Positions 8,310 to 16,816 of a DNA stretch of 64,000 nucleotides are shown here, in pieces (within the stretch, counting starts at the first letter, position 1; each line of letters opens with the position of its first letter). Below the pieces are notes generated by a model. It saw only the letters and a program-made list of their open reading frames with translations, ran no database searches and was not told where the DNA came from. A program made the position numbers and the translations under genes. The DNA comes from WHTI01 sp963756365. GTDB taxonomy: Bacteria; Actinomycetota; CADDZG01; WHSQ01. Where the stretch lies: positions 806,001-870,000 of the forward strand of contig CAVWNF010000003.1 of assembly GCA_963756365.1 (NCBI GenBank). Reading direction: 5' to 3'.

Positions 8310-9953
8310 ATGACAGGGACCCATGCAGGGACTCATGAGGTTTTCAACCAGGCCCCGCCGCTCGTTGAATACAACGCGTACCTCGAGAACAAGGTGCTCG
8401 TTGAATCGGTAGATCGCGAGGGGGCCGGGTGGGCCCTCGATCGCCTGACCGATCTCGGCGCAGCATGTGGGGGCGACGCCCTCGAATGGGGCCGCCAGGC
8501 CAACGAGAACCCTCCCATCCTCCACACCCACGACCGGACCGGACATCGGATCGATGAGGTCGAGTTCCATCCTTCGTGGCATCAACTTCTGGACCTTGCG
8601 GTCTCCCACGGTGTGCATTCGCTCCCGTGGACCGATCCGGGACCGGGGGCGCACGTTGCCCGAGGCGCCATGATGATCACCTTGAGCCAGGCCGAGGGCG
8701 GCGTGGGCTGCCCCATATCCATGACCTACGCCGCGGTACCCGCGTTGCGCCAGCAACCCGATGTCGCTGCCGAGTGGGAGCCGAAGCTCACCTCGAATAC
8801 GTATGAGTCCGGGATCACTCCCGTCGCGGACAAAGCTGGCGCCCTCTGTGGGATGGCGATGACCGAGAAACAGGGCGGATCGGATGTCAGGGCTAACACG
8901 ACGACCGCCGCTCCGATCGGCCCCGGCGGGCCCGGTGGCGAGTACCTAATCACCGGTCACAAGTGGTTCTGTTCGGCGCCGATGTGCGACGCGTTCCTCG
9001 TGCTCGCCCAGACCGAGAACGGGATCTCTTGTTTCCTGATGCCCCGGGTGACACCAGATGGACGACGTAACGCGTTCCACATCCAACGACTCAAGGACAA
9101 ACTTGGAAACCGTTCGAATGCTTCGAGCGAGGTCGAGTTCGCAGGGGCCTGGGCACGCATGATCGGTGATGAGGGACGGGGGGTCCGAACGATCATCGAG
9201 ATGGTCAACCACACCCGCCTCGACTGCATCCTCGGATCGACCGCTCTGATGCGCCACTCGATCGCACAAGCCACGCACCATGCCGCGCACCGGAGCGCGT
9301 TCGGCCGTCTCTTGACCGACCAACCGCTCATGCAGAACGTGCTGGCCGATCTCGCGATCGAATCCGAGGCGGCCACCTTGACGGCCATGCGGCTGGCCAG
9401 GTCTTTCGACGCGAGCGATGACGGTGCCGAAGCTGCGTTCAAGCGATTGGCGACGGCGGTATCCAAGTATTGGATCTGCAAGACCGCGGTTGCTCACTCG
9501 GGGGAGGCGCTCGAGGTGTTGGGTGGCAATGGTTACGTCGAAGAAGGCCCGATGGCACGTGCTTACCGTGAAGCACCACTCAACTCGATCTGGGAAGGTT
9601 CCGGGAATGTGAACTGTCTCGACGTTCTCAGGGCACTAGCGAAGTCGCCCGAGAGCCTCGATGTCTTCTTCGATGAGGTTGCGCTTGCCGGCGACGCACG
9701 GATCGACGATCACGTGGTCCGGATCAAGGAGTCGCTAGCAGATCCCTCCGATGCCGAGATGAGGGCTCGTTCCGTGGTCGAGAGCCTCGCCTTAGTACTT
9801 CAGGCCTCGTTGCTGGTCCGTCACGGAGATCAGGGTGCGGCCGACGCATTCTGTGCGACCAGGCTGGGCGACTCCGGAGGCCGGGCCTACGGGACCCTGC
9901 CACCCGGATACGACCTGAAGTCCATCATCGAGCGACACCGCCCCCAGATCTGA
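8310..9953 (+). CDS. aidB: AidB-like acyl-CoA dehydrogenase
   Basis: A 547-residue flavoprotein of the AidB branch of acyl-CoA dehydrogenases. It aligns end to end with E. coli AidB: THEVFNQAPPL at the N-terminus, ITPVADKAG, MTEKQGGSDVRANTT, RLKDKLGNRSNASSEVEF, the catalytic region EVLGGNGYVEE and LNSIWEGSGNVNCLDVLRAL. AidB is an FAD protein induced by alkylation stress that binds DNA through a C-terminal domain; here the C-terminal domain is shorter, so DNA binding is not certain. It diverges from the MoxR gene and is followed 5 nt later by an ABC ATPase. Confidence 0.88.
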   Translation: MTGTHAGTHEVFNQAPPLVEYNAYLENKVLVESVDREGAGWALDRLTDLGAACGGDALEWGRQANENPPILHTHDRTGHRIDEVEFHPSWHQLLDLAVSHGVHSLPWTDPGPGAHVARGAMMITLSQAEGGVGCPISMTYAAVPALRQQPDVAAEWEPKLTSNTYESGITPVADKAGALCGMAMTEKQGGSDVRANTTTAAPIGPGGPGGEYLITGHKWFCSAPMCDAFLVLAQTENGISCFLMPRVTPDGRRNAFHIQRLKDKLGNRSNASSEVEFAGAWARMIGDEGRGVRTIIEMVNHTRLDCILGSTALMRHSIAQATHHAAHRSAFGRLLTDQPLMQNVLADLAIESEAATLTAMRLARSFDASDDGAEAAFKRLATAVSKYWICKTAVAHSGEALEVLGGNGYVEEGPMARAYREAPLNSIWEGSGNVNCLDVLRALAKSPESLDVFFDEVALAGDARIDDHVVRIKESLADPSDAEMRARSVVESLALVLQASLLVRHGDQGAADAFCATRLGDSGGRAYGTLPPGYDLKSIIERHRPQI

Positions 9954-9958
9954 GGCCC

Positions 9959-10870
9959 GTGCCAGTGACCGCGATCGACGCAGCCGTGTCGACCAGCGCT
10001 TTGACCAAGTTCTATGGGAAGGCGCGGGGCATCGAGGACGTCACGTTCGAGGTGCAACGTGGTGAGGTCTTCGGCTTCCTCGGACCCAACGGCGCGGGGA
10101 AGTCGACCACGATCAGATTGCTACTGGACCTGATCCGACCGACGAGCGGAGCGGCCCTGATCTTCGGCATGGATTCCCGCACACAATCCGTCGAGATCCG
10201 CCGGTCGATCGGTTACCTACCCGGCGACCCTGGTATGGATCTCGACCTCACCGGCGATCAACTGCTCGACTTCTACGCCGGATTGAGAGACGAGCATGAT
10301 CTGTCGTACCGGTCGGAACTCGTCGAACGCCTTGATCTCGATCCCTCTCGAAAGATCGGTGCCCTCTCGAAAGGCAACCGTCAGAAGGTCGGTCTCGTCC
10401 AGGCACTGATGCACAAGCCCCGGCTCGTTGTCCTCGACGAGCCCACAGGAGGACTCGATCCACTGGTGCAGCACGAGTTCCTCCGGATCGTTAGGGAGAC
10501 GGCGGAGGCGGGCCGAACGGTTCTTCTGTCGTCCCACGTCCTGTCCGAGGTCGAACACGTGGCCGATCGTGTCGGGATCATCCGCGCTGGTCGGTTAGCC
10601 GTCGTGGAGACCGTCGAGCACCTGAAGGGCAAGGCGCTGAGAAGGATGAGTGTGAGGTTCGCCCGTCAGGTTCCGCGCGGTGCGTTCGAGGGGATCCCGG
10701 GGGTCAAGGAGGTCACTATCAAAGGCGAGGCGGCGCAGTTCGTCGTCGAGGGTGAGATCGACCCTCTGATCAAGGCGGTGGCTCAGTTCGAGGTCCTCGA
10801 CATCGTCAGTACCGAGGCTGACCTAGAGGAGATCTTCCTCGCCTATTACACAGGTGAGCCCGATGCCTAA
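9959..10870 (+). CDS. ABC exporter ATP-binding protein
   Basis: A 303-residue ATPase subunit of a two-gene ABC exporter (CcmA/DrrA-like). Walker A is GPNGAGKSTTIR, the signature is ALSKGNRQKVGL, Walker B is RLVVLDEPTGGLDP and the H-loop is SSHVLSEVEH. A C-terminal accessory domain of about 80 residues follows, as in YxlF/DrrA-like exporters. The start is the GTG at 9959 or, equally, the GTG at 9965. The permease gene begins inside its last codons, so both subunits are co-translated. Substrate unknown. Confidence 0.9.
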   Translation: MPVTAIDAAVSTSALTKFYGKARGIEDVTFEVQRGEVFGFLGPNGAGKSTTIRLLLDLIRPTSGAALIFGMDSRTQSVEIRRSIGYLPGDPGMDLDLTGDQLLDFYAGLRDEHDLSYRSELVERLDLDPSRKIGALSKGNRQKVGLVQALMHKPRLVVLDEPTGGLDPLVQHEFLRIVRETAEAGRTVLLSSHVLSEVEHVADRVGIIRAGRLAVVETVEHLKGKALRRMSVRFARQVPRGAFEGIPGVKEVTIKGEAAQFVVEGEIDPLIKAVAQFEVLDIVSTEADLEEIFLAYYTGEPDA

Positions 10871-11654
10871 GATCGCGCTGCAGACGTTGAAGGAATCGCG
10901 CCGCGGCTTTCTGGGGTGGGGGATCGGCATCCTTGCCCTGGTTCTTCTGACGATCGCGTTCTGGCCATCGGTGAAGGGTCAGGAGTCGTTCAACGACATC
11001 ACGAAGGACCTACCAGACGCGGTCAAAGCCCTGATCGGCGACGAGGATCTCATCTCTCCTGTCGGCTATCTCGATAGCCAGCTGTTCCAGAGCATGCTCC
11101 CCGCACTGTTCTTGGTGTTCGCCATCTCCAGAGGGACCGGATGGAGCGCGGGGGCCGAACGCGCCGGAACGCTCGAGATGCTCCTCGCTAACCCGGTGTC
11201 TCGTACCAGGGTGATAGCCGAGCGAAGCCTTGCGTTGGTGCTCTCCGTAGGCTTGCTCGGACTCGTATTACTGGGGGGATTGATCGCGGGGACGCGCATC
11301 ATCGATCTGCCGATCGGCGCCGGTGAACTAGCGGCTGCCTGTTTGGGACTGTGCCTGTTGGCGATCGCGTTCGGCGAGCTTGGCCTTCTGTTGGGATCGC
11401 TCACCGGAACTAAGTCGGTAAGCGCGGGGATAGCGGCAGGGGTCGCCGTCGCAGGGTTCTTCCTCGCAGCCCTGGGGCCAGTAGTGAGTGCGCTAGAGCC
11501 GTTCGAAGGAGCATCTCCGTTCTACTACTACTCGGGCTCCGATCCCCTGAAGAACGGGATCGATCCGATCCATACCGCGGTACTGATCGGACTGGCCGTG
11601 CTGCTGGCCTTGTTAGCGGCGCGCGCGTTCGAGCGCCGCGACCTATCCACCTGA
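10863..11654 (+). CDS. ABC exporter permease, ABC-2 type
   Basis: A 263-residue membrane protein with about six predicted helices, including WGIGILALVLLTIAFWPSV near the N-terminus, a large outer loop and a Gly/Ala/Leu-rich C-terminal set. The region GWSAGAERAGTLEMLLANP matches the coupling segment of ABC-2 permeases of the LnrN/NatB group. ATG 10863 is chosen because AGGTGAG lies just upstream and it overlaps the ATPase stop by 8 bases; a GTG at 10854 is possible. It ends convergently, overlapping the EamA gene by 12 bases. Confidence 0.85.
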   Translation: MPKIALQTLKESRRGFLGWGIGILALVLLTIAFWPSVKGQESFNDITKDLPDAVKALIGDEDLISPVGYLDSQLFQSMLPALFLVFAISRGTGWSAGAERAGTLEMLLANPVSRTRVIAERSLALVLSVGLLGLVLLGGLIAGTRIIDLPIGAGELAAACLGLCLLAIAFGELGLLLGSLTGTKSVSAGIAAGVAVAGFFLAALGPVVSALEPFEGASPFYYYSGSDPLKNGIDPIHTAVLIGLAVLLALLAARAFERRDLST

Positions 11655-12548
11655 GGACGGCGCGGGGTCGATCTTCTGAGCGGGGCGTCTCCCCAGCGTC
11701 ATCGCGGCCAGTCCGGACAGGATGAACACCACACCGATGACTTGGGATACAGACGGGGCCTCGTCGAGGATCAAGATCCCGAGGATCACCGAGCCGACGG
11801 GCTGAAGCGTGAGAACGATCGAGGTGACCGCCGCGGGCAAGCGGGGGAGCGACATCGAGATCAGCAGCCACCCGACGACCTGAGAGCTCAGCCCGAGTGC
11901 GATCAGCCATCCATGGGCCGGCCAACTGGGGGCTAGGTCGAGGTCACCAAGTGGCAACCCGATCACGACAACGACCACGGCTGACGACAAGGTGGCATCG
12001 AACAACGGTCCGGCGGGACGACGGAGATCCCGGTTCCCCTGGCGCAGCACAAGCAGGAACCCGGAGTAAGACAACGCCGTCAGGAGACCGAAGAGGACGC
12101 CCAGTCCCGGGTTTCGCCCGAAAGCGCCCGCGCCGAGGATCCCCGAGATCAGTACGACCCCGGCAAGCGCCAACGGCACGGCGATGAGCGCCCGGGCCCC
12201 CGGATGCTCCTTGAGGATCACCCACGCGAGGATCCCGACGAATACGACCTGAGTGTTGCCCAACACCGTGGCCAGACCGGCGCCGACCTCTTCGATCGCG
12301 TGATGCCAGAAGATGAGGTCAAGGGCGAACATCGATCCAGCGATCCATGCGAGGCGACGTTGCCCGATCGGCCGGGGGCCGAACCGCCTACGTTCCCGCG
12401 CGGCGAGGAACGCGAGAACCGGCAGGGCGTACAGGCACCGGAAGAAAGCTGCGGTGGAGGGGGTGACGTCGGCGAGTCGCACCAGGATCGCAGAGAAAGC
12501 GATGATGAGAGCCCCGATGGCTCCGGTGACTAGGGGACGAGATGTCAT
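11643..12548 (-). CDS. EamA/DMT-family transporter
   Basis: A 301-residue inner-membrane transporter of the drug/metabolite superfamily, with ten predicted helices in two EamA repeats. Recognisable parts are IGALIIAFSAILVRLADVTP in helix 1, ALDLIFWHHAIEEVGAG, and, in the second repeat, LQPVGSVILGILILDE. The ATG at 12548 overlaps the stop of the LLM oxidoreductase by four bases, making the two an operon. Substrate not predictable. Confidence 0.85.
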   Translation of the reverse strand: MTSRPLVTGAIGALIIAFSAILVRLADVTPSTAAFFRCLYALPVLAFLAARERRRFGPRPIGQRRLAWIAGSMFALDLIFWHHAIEEVGAGLATVLGNTQVVFVGILAWVILKEHPGARALIAVPLALAGVVLISGILGAGAFGRNPGLGVLFGLLTALSYSGFLLVLRQGNRDLRRPAGPLFDATLSSAVVVVVIGLPLGDLDLAPSWPAHGWLIALGLSSQVVGWLLISMSLPRLPAAVTSIVLTLQPVGSVILGILILDEAPSVSQVIGVVFILSGLAAMTLGRRPAQKIDPAPSSGG

Positions 12549-13406
12549 CCGTTCGTGGGGGCGATCACTTCTGAGCTGTAGCGCGTGAATCCGTCTTCGA
12601 GCCCCTCTAGATCCCATGCCGGGGGTGGCACGACGATCTCGGTGACACCAAGTGCCCGGAACCGTTCGACATCCTCAACCGTTCGAGCGCCTCCACAGAT
12701 GACCTCGATCGCGTCGGGATCGCGGTCTGCTGCCGTGGCCGCCGCCCTCATCTCATGCGAGCAGGGGTTCGAGCTTCTCGGGAGTGGTGGTTGCGGGGAA
12801 GAATCCGTCTCCCAGACGTCCCGCTCGACGGGCGGCGTGTGCGCTGTGCCCCCCGATGATGATCGGGATCTTCGAGGTGGGCTTCGGGTACGACTTCACC
12901 TTCGAGAACGAGGTGAACCGACCGTCGAAGCTCGCCTCGTGGTCCTCCCACAGGGCCCTCATCACGGCGATGTGTTCGTCGGTCCGTGCTCCGCGTTCGG
13001 AGAACGGGACCCCGATCGCATCGAACTCTTCCTCGAGCCAGCCGATCCCCACACCTAACCGGAAGCGGCCCTTGGAGAGGATGTCGAGGGTGGCCGCCTC
13101 CTTGGCGAGCACTGCCGGGTTCCGCTGCGGAAGGATCAGGATGCCCGTGCCCAAGGCGATCGAACTCGTGTGGGCGGCGACGAACGAGAGCCAGATGAGC
13201 GGGTCGGGGATCGGTACGTCCTCGCCACCCGGCATCTTGCCGCTCTTGGAGTACGGGTATTCGGACTCGTAGCCAGCGGGAACGAGGACGTGCTCGACGG
13301 TCCAGAGGGCATCGAACCCCGCCTTCTCGGCGATGGCTCCGATACCGGCGGCCATCTCGGGAAGAGCGAACGGCCCAGAATTAGAGAACACGACCCCGAA
13401 CTTCAT
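12545..13406 (-). CDS. LLM-class F420-dependent oxidoreductase (frame broken at about 12755)
   Basis: A luciferase-like TIM-barrel oxidoreductase of about 286 residues, of the type usually assigned to cofactor F420. The N-terminal frame (MKFGVVFSNSGPFALPEM, ALGTGILILPQRNP, LGVGIGWLEEEF, IIIGGHSAHAARRAGRLGDG) ends in a TGA just after EKLEPLLA. Removing a single T restores EKLEPLLAEMRAAATAADRDP and the remaining 66 residues in the next frame, so the break is probably a sequencing insertion. F420 use is a family inference; no F420 biosynthesis gene is in the window. A TACACT element lies six nt before the ATG. Confidence 0.85.
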
Positions 13407-13412
13407 GCCGGG

Positions 13413-13418
13413 AGTGTA
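13413..13418 (-). promoter_or_regulatory. Putative -10 element of the LLM oxidoreductase (leaderless)
   Basis: On the minus strand TACACT is followed by six bases (CCCGGC) and the ATG at 13406. No ribosome-binding site is visible, so a leaderless transcript is likely. Confidence 0.5.
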
Positions 13419-13444
13419 CGTGGCGTCGGGAGTGATGGGGGAGG

Positions 13445-13969
13445 ATGTCGCTCGTGGCGACGGCCCTGTTCACCGCAGCACTGATCGTGGGCGTCCTCGC
13501 GGTAGCGGTCAGCCTGTTCGGTTCTCCCGCGGCCCGAGACCCCGATGGCTTCGTGCGCAGAGATCCTTGGGCGGTCTGGGCTCTAGCGCTAACAGGCGCT
13601 GGATCGGGAGGTGTTCTCGCATCCGAGGTTCTGGATCTCACTTTCGTCGGGGCCATCATCATGGCGGCTTCGTGGGCGCTCCTCATCGGGGTCCTCGCGC
13701 ACTCGGGCCTTGGCTTGATAGATCGCTCGGATGAACGTGACTCGTTCGAGAGGGCCAAGCTCGTCGGGATGAGCGCGGTCGTCACCTCAGGCATCCCCGC
13801 GGGTAGGGTCGGTCGGGTCACGGTTCAGTACGCGGGCATGACCCGTTCGTTCGATGCCTCCAGTTCGGAGGACATCGAGCGAGATGCACGGGTGCTGGTC
13901 GACGATGTGGTCGGTGGCGAACTGAAGGTCGTGCGGCTCAGCGACGACCACCAGGAAGGGGCAGAGTAA
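13445..13969 (+). CDS. NfeD-like membrane protein
   Basis: A 174-residue protein with an N-terminal helix (LVATALFTAALIVGVLAVAV), two further membrane segments around residues 43-90, and a soluble C-terminal domain (residues 105-170) resembling the OB fold of NfeD proteins (GRVGRVTVQYAG...ARVLVDDVVGGELKVVRL). NfeD proteins usually partner with stomatin-like proteins; none is adjacent. The ATG at 13445 sits almost on top of its GGAGG, so the in-frame GTG at 13454, with better spacing, is an equally good start. Its TAA overlaps the R2lox ATG by one base. Confidence 0.55.
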   Translation: MSLVATALFTAALIVGVLAVAVSLFGSPAARDPDGFVRRDPWAVWALALTGAGSGGVLASEVLDLTFVGAIIMAASWALLIGVLAHSGLGLIDRSDERDSFERAKLVGMSAVVTSGIPAGRVGRVTVQYAGMTRSFDASSSEDIERDARVLVDDVVGGELKVVRLSDDHQEGAE

Positions 13970-15252
13970 TGACGATCGGCCAAGAACTGAACGAGGCACG
14001 TCCCGAGGTCATCTCCTACAAGCGCCTTTATCGACTCTGGGAAGAGAACTCGTGGAGCGCTACCGGACTCGACCTCACTCAAGACCTCAAGGACTGGGAC
14101 GAGAAGCTCACCGAACGCCAGCGAGAGGCCGCCCTATGGAACTACGCAATGTTCCTGATCGGGGAAGAGGCCGTCGCCCGAACCCTCACTCCCATCCTGG
14201 ATGCGGCTCCGACCCACGACCAGCAGATCTTCCTCACCACTCAGATCGTTGACGAGGCGCGCCATCACGTCTTCTTCGACCGGTTCCTGCGTGAGGTCGC
14301 GGGCCAGGGAACCGACATCGACTCGACGCTCTCTGCGGTCGACGGTCTCGTCACGTGGGGATTCAGGCAGATCTTCGATGAACTCGATCGCGTCACCGAC
14401 GCGCTCCGAAAGAAGCCCCAGGATCGGGCTCTCTTGGCCCAGGCGGTTGCCCTGTATCACGTCGTGGTCGAGGGGCTCCTTGCGATCCCAGGGCAGCACT
14501 TCATCCAGCGTTACGTCGAGAAGATGGGCATCCTTCCGGGGTTCTCCGAGGGCATCACCAACGTCTCGCGTGACGAATCTCGCCACGTAGCCTTCGGGAT
14601 CAGATTCCTCGGCGAGTTGGTGAACTCATCGAAGGAGTGCCGCCAGGCAGCGATCGAGATGTTCGACAAGGTGCTTCCGTGGGCGGCTGGGGTGTTCGTG
14701 CCCCCGAACCTCGACCCCTCTTACGCGGAGTGCTTCGATTTCACTCTCGAGGAGATCTACGCCTTCGGGCTTCGGTCATTCGAGACGAAACTCAAGCGCA
14801 TCGGCATCGAACGAGAAGAGATCACCCTGCTGTCTCGTGACAGTCTCGACAAGCCTTACGACGAGCGCTCCCGTCGCATGTGGGTTCTGATCCGCGCCGG
14901 GATCATCGGCGACGATCGACGGCAGCCCGAGGTCGGGCCCGAGGCCCTTGAGATCCTGTTCGACGGTCTCACCGGAGTGGTGAACCTAGACGTCGCGAAG
15001 TCTCTCAGCGGACAGATCGAGTTCGACCTGACCGACGCCGAGCGCTGGCACCTAGATGTCTCGAACGGACACGCACATGCACGACCCGGTCCTGCCCCGA
15101 AGGCCGCTCTAACGCTCGAAAGCACGGCCGCGGATTGGGCGATGATCTCGGTGAGTCGCCTCGACCCGAGGAAAGCGCTGCTCACCAGGAAGCTCAAGGT
15201 CCACGGGTCACTCGCTGCCCGCGCCAAGTTGCCGAGATTGTTCGCCTTCTAG
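13969..15252 (+). CDS. R2-like ligand-binding oxidase (R2lox) fused to an SCP2 lipid-binding domain
   Basis: A 427-residue fusion. Residues 1-300 are a ferritin-like R2lox: metal ligands fit as Glu66, Glu96-x-x-His99 (VDEARHH), Glu168 and Glu203-x-x-His206 (RDESRHVAFG). The two residues that form the characteristic ether crosslink in characterised R2lox proteins are also present at the expected offsets, Val69 (Glu+3) and Tyr163 (five before Glu168), which separates it from true ribonucleotide reductase R2. R2lox carries a mixed Mn/Fe centre and binds a fatty acid. Residues about 320-420 form an SCP2/sterol-carrier domain (VVNLDVAKSLSGQIEFDL). An enoyl-CoA hydratase follows after 9 nt. Confidence 0.88.
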   Translation: MTIGQELNEARPEVISYKRLYRLWEENSWSATGLDLTQDLKDWDEKLTERQREAALWNYAMFLIGEEAVARTLTPILDAAPTHDQQIFLTTQIVDEARHHVFFDRFLREVAGQGTDIDSTLSAVDGLVTWGFRQIFDELDRVTDALRKKPQDRALLAQAVALYHVVVEGLLAIPGQHFIQRYVEKMGILPGFSEGITNVSRDESRHVAFGIRFLGELVNSSKECRQAAIEMFDKVLPWAAGVFVPPNLDPSYAECFDFTLEEIYAFGLRSFETKLKRIGIEREEITLLSRDSLDKPYDERSRRMWVLIRAGIIGDDRRQPEVGPEALEILFDGLTGVVNLDVAKSLSGQIEFDLTDAERWHLDVSNGHAHARPGPAPKAALTLESTAADWAMISVSRLDPRKALLTRKLKVHGSLAARAKLPRLFAF

Positions 15253-15261
15253 GAGGTCATC

Positions 15262-16032
15262 GTGTCTGCCGTCGAGGTCACCTACCGCGAACAACGAGCC
15301 GATCTCGTCCTGAGACGACCAGAGGTTCTCAATGCGATGAACTGGGAGGTTTTCGAAGGACTGGCCGCGGCCGCTGATGAGATCTCGGAGCGCCCCGATG
15401 TGCGGGTCGTGGTTGTTTCGGGCGAGGGGCGCTCGTTCTGTAGCGGCATAGACACTGCCTCGTTCGGAGAGATCGCAGGCGATCCCGACGAGATGATCGC
15501 GGTGGCGCAAGCGGGGTTCAGGGCATTGGCGAACCTCGATCGTCCGACGATCGCCAAGGTCCACGGGCACGCTTTGGGGGCCGGCCTTCAACTGGCGCTC
15601 GCGTGCGACCTTCGGGTCGTCGCCACCGACGCGACCCTTGGAATCTTGGAACGTCGTTTCGCTCTCGTGCCGGACCTTGGCGGAACCCAACGCCTCCCTC
15701 TATTGGTCGGGCCCGGATACGCGAAGAAGATGATCTGGCTCGGCGAGAAGGTCGACGGTACCGAGGCTCACCGCCGTGGTCTCGCTGAGGTCCTCGTCTC
15801 GAGTGCCGACCTCGATGAGACCACCGATGCGCTCGCCGCAGAGATCGCTGCGGGGCCACCCATCACCTCTCGTCGGGTGAAGTCGCTCGTAGACCTCGCG
15901 GGACGCGTGTCCCTGGACGAGGGCATGGATCACGAAGCCAAGTACCAGAAGGAGATGTTCGGCACTTCGGACTTCGCCGAAGCGATCGCGGCCTTCATGG
16001 AGAAGCGCAGCCCCAACTACTCAGGCGAGTGA
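15262..16032 (+). CDS. Enoyl-CoA hydratase/isomerase family protein
   Basis: A 256-residue crotonase-fold protein. The oxyanion-hole segments are SFCSGIDTASF and KVHGHALGAGLQLALACDLR, and the second acidic position is in LVPDLGGTQRLPLLVG. These support an acyl-CoA hydratase or isomerase; the exact substrate is not set by sequence. The GTG at 15262 has a strong AGGAGGT upstream and lies 9 nt after the R2lox-SCP2 gene, so the two are probably co-transcribed. That fits a shared role in fatty-acyl metabolism. Confidence 0.88.
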   Translation: MSAVEVTYREQRADLVLRRPEVLNAMNWEVFEGLAAAADEISERPDVRVVVVSGEGRSFCSGIDTASFGEIAGDPDEMIAVAQAGFRALANLDRPTIAKVHGHALGAGLQLALACDLRVVATDATLGILERRFALVPDLGGTQRLPLLVGPGYAKKMIWLGEKVDGTEAHRRGLAEVLVSSADLDETTDALAAEIAAGPPITSRRVKSLVDLAGRVSLDEGMDHEAKYQKEMFGTSDFAEAIAAFMEKRSPNYSGE

Positions 16033-16035
16033 CCC

Positions 16036-16452
16036 CTACGGCGTAACGGGTTCGATATCGCTCGTGCACGCGCTGCAGCGTGTCGCAGTGATCGGGACCA
16101 CCGTCTTGCAGTAAGGGCACTCTCGGGTCGTAGGCGGCTCGGCTGGTGCGCCCTTGGGGCGCATCGCCTTGTTCGCAGCCTTGACGATCAAGAACAGTAC
16201 GAACGCGATCAAGAGGAAGTTGACGAGGGCGGTGAGGAACGTCCCGTAGGTAACCTTTGAGTCCCCCAGCGTGAAAGTGAGCTTGTCGAAGTTCGGCTCC
16301 CCGACGATCGCGGCGACGAGAGGCATGACTACATCGGCCACGAACGATTGGACGAGAGTAGCGAACGCCACCCCCAGGATGAAGGCGACCGCCAATTCGA
16401 TCAGGTTCCCCTTCATAGCGAAGGACTTGAATTCTTTCAGGAGGGACCTCAC
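16036..16452 (-). CDS. mscL: Large-conductance mechanosensitive channel MscL with C-terminal zinc ribbon
   Basis: A 138-residue channel that opens under membrane tension to release solutes in osmotic downshock. Family signature: FKSFAMKGNLIELAVAFILG (helix 1) and the second helix FLLIAFVLFLIVKAANK. After the usual C-terminal region it carries a CPYC...CSAC four-cysteine zinc ribbon, an uncommon addition. The start is a GTG overlapping the stop of the small upstream gene by four bases (GTGA), implying coupled translation. It ends 4 bp from the convergent enoyl-CoA hydratase. Confidence 0.93.
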   Translation of the reverse strand: MRSLLKEFKSFAMKGNLIELAVAFILGVAFATLVQSFVADVVMPLVAAIVGEPNFDKLTFTLGDSKVTYGTFLTALVNFLLIAFVLFLIVKAANKAMRPKGAPAEPPTTRECPYCKTVVPITATRCSACTSDIEPVTP

Positions 16453-16709
16453 GAAGTGCCTCCCTCGTCCACGGTGATGACCTGATCAAGCCACTCGGAA
16501 CTACCGTCAGGGGCACTCCTGATCGCGAGTTCGTCTCCTGCCCTGAGGACGAGATAGCGACCCACCTCTCCGCGAGCCTTCTTCACGGCCCCTACGAAGT
16601 GTGTGAGATAGAGATCCTGGGCTTGTGCCTCGAGCTTCTCAAGATCCAGCACGATCCCCTCGTCCCGTTGGTCGACGGTACGTGCGCCTTCGGATCTCCG
16701 GTCCTGCAT
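16449..16709 (-). CDS. Small hypothetical protein co-translated with mscL
   Basis: An 86-residue soluble protein I do not recognise. The ATG at 16709 has AGGGAGG upstream at good spacing, so it is preferred over a longer start at 16745. The sequence is acidic with a heptad-like stretch (LDLEKLEAQAQDLYLTHF) and a small beta-rich C-terminus (RYLVLRAGDELAIRSAPDG). The stop overlaps the mscL GTG. No membrane segment. A role linked to mscL is inferred only from the coupling. Confidence 0.6.
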   Translation of the reverse strand: MQDRRSEGARTVDQRDEGIVLDLEKLEAQAQDLYLTHFVGAVKKARGEVGRYLVLRAGDELAIRSAPDGSSEWLDQVITVDEGGTS

Positions 16710-16804
16710 GGCGAGCCTCCCTGTGAATGAAGTGAACCGGGCCACTGTAGCCAGCGGATCTCGGCCTGTCAGACACCCGATACCGGACGGGTGGCGCGGC
16801 CTTC

Positions 16805-16810
16805 TAAGCT
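16805..16810 (+). promoter_or_regulatory. Putative -10 element of the ABC-F gene (leaderless)
   Basis: TAAGCT followed by six bases (CGGGTC) and the GTG at 16817. No ribosome site is present between them. Confidence 0.5.
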
Positions 16811-16816
16811 CGGGTC

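Noticed and set aside
13969..14868. Ribonucleotide reductase small subunit
   Set aside because: The Val69/Tyr163 crosslink pair and ligand spacing match R2lox, and there is no large-subunit gene nearby.
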